Of a DNA stretch of 26,212 nt, positions 1 through 7,068 are shown piece after piece. A program made the position numbers and the translations under genes. This DNA is from Prevotella sp. UBA3757. GTDB lineage: Bacteria > Bacteroidota > Bacteroidia > Bacteroidales > Bacteroidaceae. The notes beneath the pieces were generated by a model. It ran no database searches. It saw only the letters and a program-made list of their open reading frames with translations, and was not told the DNA's origin. The DNA lies in the NCBI GenBank assembly GCA_002371715.1, contig DFGF01000149.1, positions 21,006 through 47,217 on the forward strand, read 5' to 3'. Every line of letters starts with the position of its first letter. Within the stretch, counting starts at the first letter, position 1.

Positions 1-236
1 GCTTTGGTTTATATACCGTTTTAAAAAAGTAAAAAGGTAAGTAACTGAACAAAATTAATTTATGATAATTCGCGTTCAATTCGTGATAATTATATGTTTT
101 ATATAAACACGAATTGCCATGAATTGGACACGAATTTCTCATTAATTTTTATATAAAAGATTTTTGTACATCTACTTAAAAAAGTTATAAGGTAAAAAAG
201 TAGAAGGGTAAAAAGGTAAAAGAGTAAAAGGGCAAA
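1..236. repeat. AT-rich spacer with octamer array and AATTCGTG inverted repeats
   Basis: No gene is seen here. Positions 192-239 form six octamers of the pattern GTAAAAnn (GTAAAAAA, GTAGAAGG, GTAAAAAG, GTAAAAGA, GTAAAAGG, GCAAAATG). The last one contains the ATG of the downstream gene. A shorter related array lies at 29-44. Between them are AATTCGTG at 78-85, its inverse CACGAATT at 108-115, and a further ACACGAATT at 128-136, so 78-115 can form a stem with a 22-base loop. Promoter candidates here are weak. Confidence 0.75.
159..166 (+). promoter_or_regulatory. Weak candidate -7 box for the acyl-CoA synthetase gene
   Basis: GATTTTTG at 159-166 matches the Bacteroidetes -7 consensus TAnnTTTG except for the first base. 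TTTC lies 20 bases upstream (135-138), close to the -33 TTTG element. This is the best match in the spacer but it is imperfect. Confidence 0.25.
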
Positions 237-1967
237 ATGGGAAATAATGTAAAATTAGATATGGCAGGCAGGCCGCTGCCTGATAGGACGTATCCTGCCG
301 AAACGGGTAGCCAGGGCTACCAGCTTTACGAACGCACGCTGGGCCAGTGGCTCGAACACTGGGCAGAGACCACGCCGGACAAGGAGTACATCGTCTATTC
401 AGACCGCGACCTGCGCTTCACCTGGAGCAAGTTCAACGAGCGCGTCGACAACTTGGCTAAGGGACTGCTGGCCATCGGCGTCAAGAAGGGGTCGAACGTG
501 GGCATCTGGGCCACCAACGTGCCCGACTGGCTGACGTTCTTGTATGCCACGGCAAAGATTGGTGCCGTGCTGGTGACGGTCAACACCAACTACAAGCAGA
601 ACGAGCTGGAGTATCTGTGCAAGGACTCCGACATGCATACGCTCTGCATCACTGACGGCACGTGGGACTGCAACTATGTCGACATGACGTATACCATGCT
701 GCCCGAACTGAAGACGTGCGAGCGCGGTCACCTGAACTCGGAGCGTTTCCCGTGCCTCAAGAACGTGGTGTTCATCGGCATGGAGAAGTACCGTGGCATG
801 TTCAACACCGCCGAGCTGTTGTTGCTGGGCCAGAACGTCGAGGACGAAGAACTTGACGCGGCCAAGAAGAACGTGTCGTGCCACGACGTCTGCAACATGC
901 AGTACACCAGCGGTACCACGGGCTTCCCCAAGGGCGTCATGCTGACTCACTACAACATAGCCAACGACGGCTACTTCACGGGCGAGAACATGGGGTTCAC
1001 GCAGGACGACAAGCTCTGCGTCTGCGTGCCGCTGTTCCACTGCTTTGGCGTGGTGCTGGCCACGATGAACTGCCTGACGCACGGCTGCACGGAGGTGATG
1101 GTCGAGAAGTTCGACCCGCTGGTGGTGCTGGCGTCTATACATAAAGAAAGGTGTACGGCGGTCTATGGCGTGCCCACCATGTTCATAGCCGAACTGGACC
1201 ACCCGATGTTCTCGATGTTCGACGTCAGCTGCCTGCGCACCGGCATCATGGCCGGCTCGCTCTGCCCGGTGGAGCTGATGAAGCGCGTCTCGGAGAAGAT
1301 GTTTATGACCATAACCAGCGTCTACGGACTGACGGAGTCGTCGCCGGGCATGACGCAGACCTGCCTGAACGACACGTTCGAGCAGCGCTGCACCACCGTT
1401 GGCCGCGACTATCCCTTTGTCGAGGTCAAGGTGATAGACCCGGAGACCGGCGAGGAGTGTCCCGTCGGCGTGCAGGGCGAGATGTGCTGCCGTGGCTTCA
1501 ACGTCATGAAGGGCTACTACAAGAACCCGCAGGCCACGGCCGAGGTCATCGACAAGAACGGATTCCTGCATTCCGGCGACCTTGGCGTCAAGGACGAGAA
1601 CGGTTTCTACCGCATTACGGGCCGCATCAAGGACATGATTATCCGTGGCGGCGAGAACATCTATCCGCGCGAAATCGAGGAGTTCCTCTACAAGATGCCT
1701 GGCATCAAGGACGTCCAGGTGGCTGCCGTCCCGTCGAAGAAGTACGGTGAGGCCGTCGGTGCCTTCATCATCCTGAACGAGGGTGTCAAGATGGAGCCCG
1801 AGGACGTGCAGGAGTTCTGCCGTGGCAAGATAGCCCGCTACAAGATACCGAAGTATGTGTTCTTCATCGACCAGTTCCCGCTGACGGGCTCGGGCAAGAT
1901 TCAGAAATTCAAGCTGAAGGAGATGAGCCTCAAGCTGTGCGAAGAGCGGGGCATTGAGGTCATTTAA
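237..1967 (+). CDS. AMP-binding fatty-acyl-CoA synthetase (FadD/ACSF2-like)
   Basis: A 576-residue ANL-superfamily adenylating enzyme. It should activate a medium- or long-chain fatty acid with ATP, via an acyl-AMP, and transfer it to CoA. The AMP-binding P-loop TSGTTGFPKG is at residues 224-233. The motif VYGLTESSP is at 362-370, the ribose-binding Asp is in SGD at 446-448, and the hinge TGRIKDMIIRGGENIYP starts at 461. The C-terminal catalytic lysine is K554 in GSGKIQK. Length and motif order are normal and complete, and no signal peptide is seen. The ATG is the last element of an octamer array, with no Shine-Dalgarno sequence. A strong terminator follows, so it is probably monocistronic. 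Exact chain-length specificity cannot be read from sequence. Confidence 0.93.
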   Translation: MGNNVKLDMAGRPLPDRTYPAETGSQGYQLYERTLGQWLEHWAETTPDKEYIVYSDRDLRFTWSKFNERVDNLAKGLLAIGVKKGSNVGIWATNVPDWLTFLYATAKIGAVLVTVNTNYKQNELEYLCKDSDMHTLCITDGTWDCNYVDMTYTMLPELKTCERGHLNSERFPCLKNVVFIGMEKYRGMFNTAELLLLGQNVEDEELDAAKKNVSCHDVCNMQYTSGTTGFPKGVMLTHYNIANDGYFTGENMGFTQDDKLCVCVPLFHCFGVVLATMNCLTHGCTEVMVEKFDPLVVLASIHKERCTAVYGVPTMFIAELDHPMFSMFDVSCLRTGIMAGSLCPVELMKRVSEKMFMTITSVYGLTESSPGMTQTCLNDTFEQRCTTVGRDYPFVEVKVIDPETGEECPVGVQGEMCCRGFNVMKGYYKNPQATAEVIDKNGFLHSGDLGVKDENGFYRITGRIKDMIIRGGENIYPREIEEFLYKMPGIKDVQVAAVPSKKYGEAVGAFIILNEGVKMEPEDVQEFCRGKIARYKIPKYVFFIDQFPLTGSGKIQKFKLKEMSLKLCEERGIEVI

Positions 1968-1983
1968 TAGGTGCTTTTGTGCG

Positions 1984-2020
1984 AAAAACCAAAGAAAAAC
2001 TGAATTTTCTTTGGTTTTTT
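1984..2020 (+). terminator. Rho-independent terminator, unit 1
   Basis: A perfect 15-bp stem (1984-1998 with 2005-2019) encloses the six-base loop ACTGAA and ends in a T run. It lies 17 bases after the acyl-CoA synthetase stop. The stem is A/T-rich apart from one CC/GG and one G/C step. The A run at its 5' side would also let it act in the opposite direction. Confidence 0.8.
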
Positions 2021-2068
2021 GCTCACTTATTCGTACCTTTAACCGTTTGGTTAAGGTACTTTCGCTCG

Positions 2069-2104
2069 AAAAAACAAAGAAAAACTGAATTTTCTTTGGT
2101 TTTT
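2069..2104 (+). terminator. Terminator hairpin, unit 2
   Basis: This is the second copy of the 15-bp stem (2069-2083 with 2090-2104), with one mismatch caused by A2074. It precedes the yceD promoter and overlaps its -33 element. Confidence 0.65.
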
Positions 2105-2126
2105 TGCTCACTTATTCGTACCTTTG
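2095..2126 (+). promoter_or_regulatory. Promoter of the yceD-rpmF-fabH-era operon
   Basis: TTTG at 2095-2098, 20 bases, then TACCTTTG at 2119-2126 matches the Bacteroidetes primary sigma consensus (-33 TTTG, -7 TAnnTTTG). The -33 element is in the 3' arm of terminator unit 2. The duplicate core at 2010-2041 ends in TACCTTTA, so its -7 box is degraded by one base. Transcription should start near 2132. Confidence 0.8.
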
Positions 2127-2145
2127 CACCCCGAAAAGTGTGATT

Positions 2146-2679
2146 ATGTGTAGTCAGGAGACCTATACGATAGATTTGAAAAGCTTGAATGACGACGTTG
2201 TAACGCTCGATTTCAGCTTGGACGACGAGTTCTTTAGGGCTCTCGACGGTGCGCAGTTGGAGCACGGGGCGTTGCACGTGTCAGTGTCTATACGCAAGAT
2301 GACTGGCTTTTTCGACCTCGACTTCCATACCGTCGGCACTGTCACTGTCAGTTGTGACCGCTGTCTTGACGACATGCAGCAGCCGATAGATGCCGACAAC
2401 CACCTCGTGGTGAAGCTTGGCGACACATACAGCGATGACGATGACACCATCACAGTGGACGAGAACGAAGGAATGCTCGACTTGTCGTGGTTCATCTATG
2501 AGTTTATCATGCTGGCCATACCCATCAAGCACGTTCATGCACCTGGAAAATGCAATAGTGCGATGACGCAGAAGCTCGAAGAGCTGAGCGGCGCTGTCCG
2601 AAGCAGCGAAGAGGAGGCAGCCGCCGTAGACCCGCGCTGGGCAGCACTTAGTAAGTTGAAAGCTGAGAGTGAAGCGTGA
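2146..2679 (+). CDS. yceD: YceD family (DUF177) metal-binding protein
   Basis: A 177-residue protein encoded directly before rpmF, as in most bacteria. YceD proteins are linked to 23S rRNA/50S accumulation, but their exact action is unclear. The family CxxC is at C70-C73, and a third Cys is at C136 within HAPGKC. The C-terminal family motif DPRWAALSKL is at 162-171. I chose the ATG at 2146 because an in-frame upstream start would lie before the expected transcription start near 2132; the leader is then only about 14 bases. The last residues, ESEA and the TGA, are encoded within degenerate heptamers (GAAGCGT, GAAGAAT), so the very end of the protein may be repeat-derived. Confidence 0.88.
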   Translation: MCSQETYTIDLKSLNDDVVTLDFSLDDEFFRALDGAQLEHGALHVSVSIRKMTGFFDLDFHTVGTVTVSCDRCLDDMQQPIDADNHLVVKLGDTYSDDDDTITVDENEGMLDLSWFIYEFIMLAIPIKHVHAPGKCNSAMTQKLEELSGAVRSSEEEAAAVDPRWAALSKLKAESEA

Positions 2680-2695
2680 AGAATTTGCTCCCGCT
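2676..2695 (+). repeat. Dispersed repeat copy 1 (GAAGAAT-TTGCTnCCGC family)
   Basis: GTGAAGAATTTGCTCCCGCT overlaps the yceD stop codon. The same core occurs in inverse orientation at 7023-7057 and 8899-8944, and in the same orientation at 23861-23880. It is the single-heptamer form of the family. The rest of the yceD-rpmF spacer to 2740 is AT-rich without clear signals. Confidence 0.65.
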
Positions 2696-2740
2696 CGAAA
2701 GTAAATTGTAAATTGTAGAATTTTTAAAATAGTAATTATT

Positions 2741-2929
2741 ATGGCACATCCTAAAAGAAGACAATCGAACACCCGTACCGCCAAGCGCCGTACGCACGAC
2801 AAGGCTGTAGCACCCACACTGGCTGTATGCCCCAACTGTGGTGCCTATCACATCTACCACACTGTATGCCCCTCTTGCGGCTACTACCGTGGTAAGATTG
2901 CCATTGTGATGGACGAGGCAGCAGAGTAG
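2741..2929 (+). CDS. rpmF: 50S ribosomal protein L32
   Basis: A 62-residue L32 of the zinc-binding type, a component of the large ribosomal subunit. It starts with the typical MAHPKRRQSNTRTAKRR basic segment. The zinc ribbon consists of C30-C33 (CPNC) and C43-C46 (CPSC). All four cysteines are present, so this is the zinc-dependent C+ form. It is downstream of yceD by 61 bp and upstream of fabH by 84 bp. The plsX gene found between rpmF and fabH in Proteobacteria is absent here. The ATG is the only sensible start. Confidence 0.97.
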   Translation: MAHPKRRQSNTRTAKRRTHDKAVAPTLAVCPNCGAYHIYHTVCPSCGYYRGKIAIVMDEAAE

Positions 2930-2933
2930 TGGA

Positions 2934-3017
2934 CAGTTGATAGTTGACAGTTGACAGTTGATAGTTGACAGTTGACAATTGATAGTTGAGAATTGATAAT
3001 TGATAATTGACAATTGG
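2934..3017 (+). repeat. Heptamer array between rpmF and fabH
   Basis: Twelve contiguous heptamers fill the spacer, with consensus nAGTTGA drifting to nAATTGA: CAGTTGA, TAGTTGA, CAGTTGA twice, TAGTTGA, CAGTTGA, CAATTGA, TAGTTGA, GAATTGA, TAATTGA twice, CAATTGG. The array begins four bases after the rpmF stop. The last heptamer contains the TTG start codon of fabH. Confidence 0.93.
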
Positions 3018-4024
3018 ACAATAAGATTCATGCGATAATCACCGGTATTGGTGGCTACGTACCCGACTATGTACTCAATAACGAGGAACTGTCGCGCATG
3101 GTAGACACCACTGATGAGTGGATTACGACGCGTGTCGGTATCAAGGAGCGCCGCATCCTCACTGAGGAGGGTCTCGGCACCAGCTATATGGCCCGTAAGG
3201 CTGCCAAGCAGCTGATGCAGAAGACCGGTGTGGACCCTGACACCATTGACGCGCTGATTGTCACCACCTCGACGGCAGATTATCAGTTCCCGTCCACGGC
3301 AAGCATCGTCTTGGGCAAGCTCGGACTGAAGAATGCCTTTGCATTCGACTTCTGGGCAGCCTGCTGTGGCTTCATCTATACGCTCGATGTGGCGGCCTCG
3401 ATGATTGAGAGTGGCCGTTACAAAAAGATTATCGTCATTGGTGCTGATAAGATGTCGTCAGTGACCGACTATAAGGACCGTGCCACCTGTCCGCTGTTTG
3501 GCGATGGTGCCGGTGCGGTATTGGTGGAGGCCACTACGGACGACAATGTAGGTATGAAGGATTCTTATTTCCGTTGCGACGGCAAGGGACTGCCTTTCTT
3601 GCATGTCAAGGCCGGCGGTTCTGTCAGTCCTTCCAGCCACTTTACGGTCGACCATCGTTTGCACTACCTCTATCAGGAGGGCCGGACCGTGTTCCGCTAT
3701 GCTGTCACGAACATGAGTGACGACTGCGCACTGATTGCTGAGCGCAACGGACTCAACAAGGACAATATCCAGTGGGTGGTTCCACACCAGGCTAACATGC
3801 GCATCATTGAGGCAGTGGCCAAGCGTTTGGAGTTGCCCATGGAACAGGTGCTGGTTAATATCGAGCATTTCGGCAACACATCGGCGGCATCCATTCCTCT
3901 GGCCCTCTGGGGGCACGAGCACCTGTTGCGCAAGGGTGACAACATCATTCTGACAGCCTTCGGTGCCGGCTTCGTCCATGGTGCCAGCTATCTGCGCTGG
4001 GCGTACGATGGAAGCGAGAAATAG
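3014..4024 (+). CDS. fabH: 3-oxoacyl-ACP synthase III (FabH)
   Basis: A 336-residue ketoacyl-ACP synthase III. It condenses a short acyl-CoA primer with malonyl-ACP to start type II fatty acid synthesis in the cytosol. The thiolase-fold triad is complete: C117 in AACCGF, H258 in VPHQAN and N288 in HFGNTS. The glycine-rich GDGAGAVL is at 163-170. The start is a TTG at 3014: an in-frame TGA lies at 3008-3010, and the residues after TTG match the expected FabH N-terminus (ITGIGGYVPD). The nearby ATG at 3030 is out of frame. Both the start and stop codons are embedded in heptamer arrays. It is probably cotranscribed with rpmF and era. Confidence 0.95.
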   Translation: MDNKIHAIITGIGGYVPDYVLNNEELSRMVDTTDEWITTRVGIKERRILTEEGLGTSYMARKAAKQLMQKTGVDPDTIDALIVTTSTADYQFPSTASIVLGKLGLKNAFAFDFWAACCGFIYTLDVAASMIESGRYKKIIVIGADKMSSVTDYKDRATCPLFGDGAGAVLVEATTDDNVGMKDSYFRCDGKGLPFLHVKAGGSVSPSSHFTVDHRLHYLYQEGRTVFRYAVTNMSDDCALIAERNGLNKDNIQWVVPHQANMRIIEAVAKRLELPMEQVLVNIEHFGNTSAASIPLALWGHEHLLRKGDNIILTAFGAGFVHGASYLRWAYDGSEK

Positions 4025-4070
4025 TTGAGAGTTGACAGTTGAGAGTTGACAGTTGATAGTTGATAATTGA
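4022..4070 (+). repeat. Heptamer array between fabH and era
   Basis: Seven exact-phase heptamers: TAGTTGA, GAGTTGA, CAGTTGA, GAGTTGA, CAGTTGA, TAGTTGA, TAATTGA. The first begins with the fabH stop codon TAG. The last ends on the A of the era ATG. The spacer contains nothing else. Confidence 0.93.
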
Positions 4071-5008
4071 TGCATAAAGCAGGATTTGTTAATATCGTAG
4101 GCAATCCCAATGTAGGTAAAAGTACGCTCATGAACCAGTTGGTTGGTGAGCGTATTTCTATTGCCACGTTCAAGGCGCAGACCACGCGCCACCGCATCAT
4201 GGGCATCGTTAACACGCCCGACATGCAAATAGTGTTCTCGGACACGCCCGGTGTCCTGAAGCCTAACTATAAGCTGCAGGAGTCCATGCTCGCTTTCTCG
4301 GAGTCGGCCTTGCAAGATGCCGATGTGCTGCTCTACGTGACCGATGTCGTAGAGAATCCGGAGAAGAATATGGACTTCCTGGAGAAAGTACAGCGAATGA
4401 CGATACCGGTGATTCTGTTGATTAATAAGATTGACGAACTGCAAAACCAGCAGACCCACCCCCGGCCCCTCCCTACAGGTAGGGGAGTAGATAGTTCTGC
4501 TGATGTGCTCTTGGGCCGTATCGTTTCCCGTTGGCACACGCTGCTGCCCAACGCCGAAATCCTGCCCATTTCGGCCAAGAACAAGTTTGGTACGGACCTT
4601 CTGCTCAAGCGTATTCAGGAACTGCTGCCCGAAAGTCCGGCCTATTTTGACAAAGACCAGCTGACAGACAAGCCCGCCCGTTTCTTTGTCTCCGAAATTA
4701 TCCGCGAGAAAATCCTGCTCTACTATGACAAGGAGATACCGTACTCCGTTGAGGTGCGCGTGGAGCGCTTCAAGGAGACGGAGAAGAATATCCATATCAA
4801 TGCCGTCATCTATGTAGAGCGCGATTCGCAGAAGGGCATCATCATCGGCCATCAGGGCATTGCCCTGAAGAAAGTGTCGACGGAAGCCCGCAAGGCTCTG
4901 GAGAAGTTCTTCCAGAAGGCCATCTATCTTGAAACCTTTGTCAAGGTCGACAAAGATTGGCGCTCCTCTCAGCGCGAGCTTGATGCCTTCGGATATAATC
5001 CGGAATAG
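4070..5008 (+). CDS. era: GTPase Era
   Basis: A 312-residue Era GTPase, which binds the 3' end of 16S rRNA and acts in 30S subunit maturation. The G1 motif GNPNVGKST is at 11-19, G3 DTPG at 58-61, G4 NKID at 119-122 and G5 SAKNKF further on. The C-terminal KH domain carries GHQG. The ATG at 4070 is preferred over an in-frame TTG one codon upstream. Unusual feature: residues 129-140 (THPRPLPTGRGV), just after G4, are encoded by a C-rich palindromic segment unlike the flanking codons. It looks like an in-frame repeat insertion in a surface loop of the G domain. The frame stays open, so the protein is probably functional. Confidence 0.95.
   Translation: MHKAGFVNIVGNPNVGKSTLMNQLVGERISIATFKAQTTRHRIMGIVNTPDMQIVFSDTPGVLKPNYKLQESMLAFSESALQDADVLLYVTDVVENPEKNMDFLEKVQRMTIPVILLINKIDELQNQQTHPRPLPTGRGVDSSADVLLGRIVSRWHTLLPNAEILPISAKNKFGTDLLLKRIQELLPESPAYFDKDQLTDKPARFFVSEIIREKILLYYDKEIPYSVEVRVERFKETEKNIHINAVIYVERDSQKGIIIGHQGIALKKVSTEARKALEKFFQKAIYLETFVKVDKDWRSSQRELDAFGYNPE
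4454..4489 (+). repeat. Palindromic 36-bp insertion inside era
   Basis: A 36-bp segment, 12 codons, encodes THPRPLPTGRGV. Its core is an imperfect inverted repeat: CTCCCTAC at 4469-4476, the two-base loop AG, and GTAGGGGAG at 4479-4487 with one bulged G. Its C/G-homopolymer composition differs sharply from the rest of era. From memory, similar P/R/G-rich in-frame peptides appear in other Bacteroidetes proteins; that is recollection, not a search. Confidence 0.75.
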
Positions 5009-5071
5009 TCGTTTTGGTGGTTTGTTTTAAAGAATTTTTATAAATCACTGCAATATTATAAAAAAATGTTG

Positions 5072-5079
5072 TATCTTTG
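5072..5079 (+). promoter_or_regulatory. -7 box for the PAP2 gene
   Basis: TATCTTTG matches TAnnTTTG, 45 bases before the ATG. No clear TTTG is present 20 bases upstream. Transcription would start near 5086. It indicates that the PAP2 gene is transcribed separately from era. Confidence 0.65.
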
Positions 5080-5124
5080 CAGCATGATTATAAGTGAACG
5101 TTACAACAAATATACTATAATAAT

Positions 5125-6990
5125 ATGAAAAGGTTATTCTTTGTATGCTGTCTGTTTGGTCTGACAATGTCTGCTGCAGCAGAGGACTTGAAACTCACGG
5201 TTCCTGAAATGGAGCCTAAGATGACGTATGGTGAAGCGGTGACGGCACGTCCGGAACTGAACCTGAACATGGCGTCACTGGATCTGTCGGCTACGGCAGC
5301 CTCGGCTACGGCAAGACCCTGGAAGCCCGACTTCGATTTCTTTAAGTCGAAGACCAATCCGGGCGTAAAACCCTATAAGTTCATGGATGACCTGACTTTT
5401 GTGGGCATTCCGCTCTTTGCCGCCGGTTTGGCTGTCAAGGGCGACAAGGCGATGTTTGCCCAGAACAGGAAGGAAGAAATGGGAGGTAAGAAGAATACCC
5501 AGTTGCTGACCGACTTCAAGACCGGTATCGACGACTATACGCAGTTCTTCGGCCCCGCCATGGTGGTCGGCCTGAAGCTTGGCGGCTATGAAGGCCGCAG
5601 CGACTGGCCCCGACTGCTGGCCAGTGCCGGACTGTCATACGGCATCATGGCTGCACTGGTCAACGGCATCAAGTATACGGCCAAGGAGATGCGCCCCGAT
5701 GGCTCTACCGCCAATTCGTGGCCCTCGGGCCATACGGCAACCGCCTTCGTAGGTGCTACGCTGTTGCATAAGGAGTACGGTCTGACCCGTTCTCCGTGGT
5801 GGTCGGTTGCCGGTTATGGCGTAGCCACTGCTACGGGCGTCATGCGCGTGTTGAACAACCGCCACTGGATCAGTGATGTCATGTCGGGAGCCGGTATCGG
5901 TATCATGTCTACCGAGTTAGGCTATGCCTTGGCCGACCTGCTGTTCAAGGGCAAGGGACTCCTGCGCAACGATTTGGTGATTGAAGATGGGAACCCCTCG
6001 TTCTTCAGCATCTCCATGGGTCTTGGCCTTGGCTCCAAGAGCATCGACTTCACCGTTGACGACCTCGTAGGTGCTGAGACCTATGGCAACGGTTTCCTGG
6101 ATGAGGAAGGTGCCAGGGAGCATATTACGTTCCGTGCAGCTACCGTGGTCGATGCCGAGGGCGCTTATTTCTTCAACAAATACTTTGGTATTGGCGGTCG
6201 CTTCCGCGTGCGTGCCATGTCGGCCAAGTCGTTCGGAAGCTATTCGGAAAATGTGGCTTGGGAAGACTATAATGCCTGGCATACCATGTCGTACTTGTAT
6301 CAGTTGGCCGATCCCGCATTCAACGAAGACACCTATTATAATAAGATAGGCTATGACATATCTTCAGAGCAGGCATGGATGCAGAATGCACCCGTCACCG
6401 ACATCAGCGGCATCGTGAAGAGCGACCACATCACCGAGTTTACGGGCAGTGCCGGCTTCTACTTCAATATCCCGCTGAGCAAGCATTTCTCGTTGGGTAC
6501 CAAGGCACTGATAGGCCGCTCCATTACCCAGGACCTGGACATCGACGGCCAGGCAACGGGTAACGTGAAGGACATCAGCTACCAGCTGACGCTCAAGAAC
6601 GGGTGGGTCGGTCTGGACGAGAACTCGCACCTGACGGGTGGCGACTACGTCAATTACCCCGTGAATACGGGCGAGACGTTTACCGACGTGTGGGACTACC
6701 TGACGCTCAGCGGCAGCAACAGCACGTCGTGGGGTACGGGTCTCTCGCTGACCTATAAGTACAAGTCAAACTTCTCATGGCGCCTGTTTGTCGACTATGA
6801 CTACACCAAGAAGACCTATACGCTGAAGTATGACCCCTACCACTTCCTGCGTGCCGGACTGACGGAGTCTGCCTTCAGCTTGCTGCAGTTGGCTACGGGC
6901 GAAACCAACGTGTTGAGTCCTGTAGAATACAAGAAGGACAAGAAAATGAACTATTTCACCCTTGGCCTCTCGTTCCTTGTAAACATTTAA
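5125..6990 (+). CDS. PAP2 phosphatase with C-terminal outer-membrane-barrel-like region
   Basis: A 621-residue exported protein. Residues 1-19 form a signal peptide (SAAAED cleavage region). The type 2 phosphatidic acid phosphatase signature is complete: K183-x6-RP (KYTAKEMRP, 183-191), PSGH at 200-203, and R241-x5-H247-x3-D251. These residues would form a phospho-His intermediate during dephosphorylation of a lipid phosphate such as undecaprenyl pyrophosphate or phosphatidate. From about 280 to 621 the sequence is rich in alternating aromatic/polar strands and ends in YFTLGLSFLVNI, which resembles an outer-membrane beta-barrel. A plain PAP2 is about 200-250 residues, so this is a fusion architecture. 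The gene has its own promoter and splits era from der. The substrate and membrane location of the phosphatase part are inference. Confidence 0.82.
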   Translation: MKRLFFVCCLFGLTMSAAAEDLKLTVPEMEPKMTYGEAVTARPELNLNMASLDLSATAASATARPWKPDFDFFKSKTNPGVKPYKFMDDLTFVGIPLFAAGLAVKGDKAMFAQNRKEEMGGKKNTQLLTDFKTGIDDYTQFFGPAMVVGLKLGGYEGRSDWPRLLASAGLSYGIMAALVNGIKYTAKEMRPDGSTANSWPSGHTATAFVGATLLHKEYGLTRSPWWSVAGYGVATATGVMRVLNNRHWISDVMSGAGIGIMSTELGYALADLLFKGKGLLRNDLVIEDGNPSFFSISMGLGLGSKSIDFTVDDLVGAETYGNGFLDEEGAREHITFRAATVVDAEGAYFFNKYFGIGGRFRVRAMSAKSFGSYSENVAWEDYNAWHTMSYLYQLADPAFNEDTYYNKIGYDISSEQAWMQNAPVTDISGIVKSDHITEFTGSAGFYFNIPLSKHFSLGTKALIGRSITQDLDIDGQATGNVKDISYQLTLKNGWVGLDENSHLTGGDYVNYPVNTGETFTDVWDYLTLSGSNSTSWGTGLSLTYKYKSNFSWRLFVDYDYTKKTYTLKYDPYHFLRAGLTESAFSLLQLATGETNVLSPVEYKKDKKMNYFTLGLSFLVNI

Positions 6991-7022
6991 CTATACAGAT
7001 CTCTCACTTCTCACCTCAGAGT

Positions 7023-7057
7023 GGCGGAAGCAAATTCTTCATTCTTCATTCTTCATT
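7023..7057 (+). repeat. Dispersed repeat copy 2 with ATTCTTC heptamer array
   Basis: The core GGCGGAAGCAA is followed by ATTCTTC three times (7034-7054) and a final ATT, just upstream of the der start at 7069. It is the inverse-orientation form of the repeat overlapping the yceD stop. No promoter motif is seen in this 78-bp spacer. Confidence 0.85.
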
Positions 7058-7068
7058 AAAAAAATAGT

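Larger units (their letters stand above)
1982..2125 (+). repeat. Tandem duplication of a 59-bp terminator-promoter cassette
   Basis: Bases 1982-2040 and 2067-2125 are identical at 58 of 59 positions; C1989 is A in the second copy at 2074. The period is 85 bp. Each copy carries a terminator hairpin followed by a TTTG-N20-TACCTTT promoter core. Between the copies is an imperfect hairpin, 2033-2044 against 2049-2059, with one bulged T. It covers the -7 region of copy 1. Confidence 0.9.

Noticed and set aside
399..2111. 570-codon open frame on the minus strand across the acyl-CoA synthetase gene
   Set aside because: It is antisense to a gene with complete ANL motifs. The product is Val/His/Leu/Ala/Arg-rich without domains, as expected from reading GC-ending codons backwards, and part of it comes from the terminator cassette.
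2104..2145. Longer yceD start, 14 codons upstream
   Set aside because: Those codons overlap the promoter -7 box and lie before the expected transcription start.
2934..3017. CRISPR-like array
   Set aside because: Units are seven bases with no spacers, and no cas genes are present. It is a microsatellite.
3458..4852. 464-codon minus-strand open frame across fabH and era
   Set aside because: It is antisense to two essential genes and passes through a heptamer array, giving the low-complexity QLSTINCQLSTVNSQL stretch. No domain is recognisable.
5084..5128. 14-residue leader peptide overlapping the PAP2 start by ATGA
   Set aside because: Its ATG lies at or before the expected transcription start (TATCTTTG ends at 5079) and the peptide has no attenuator-like codons.
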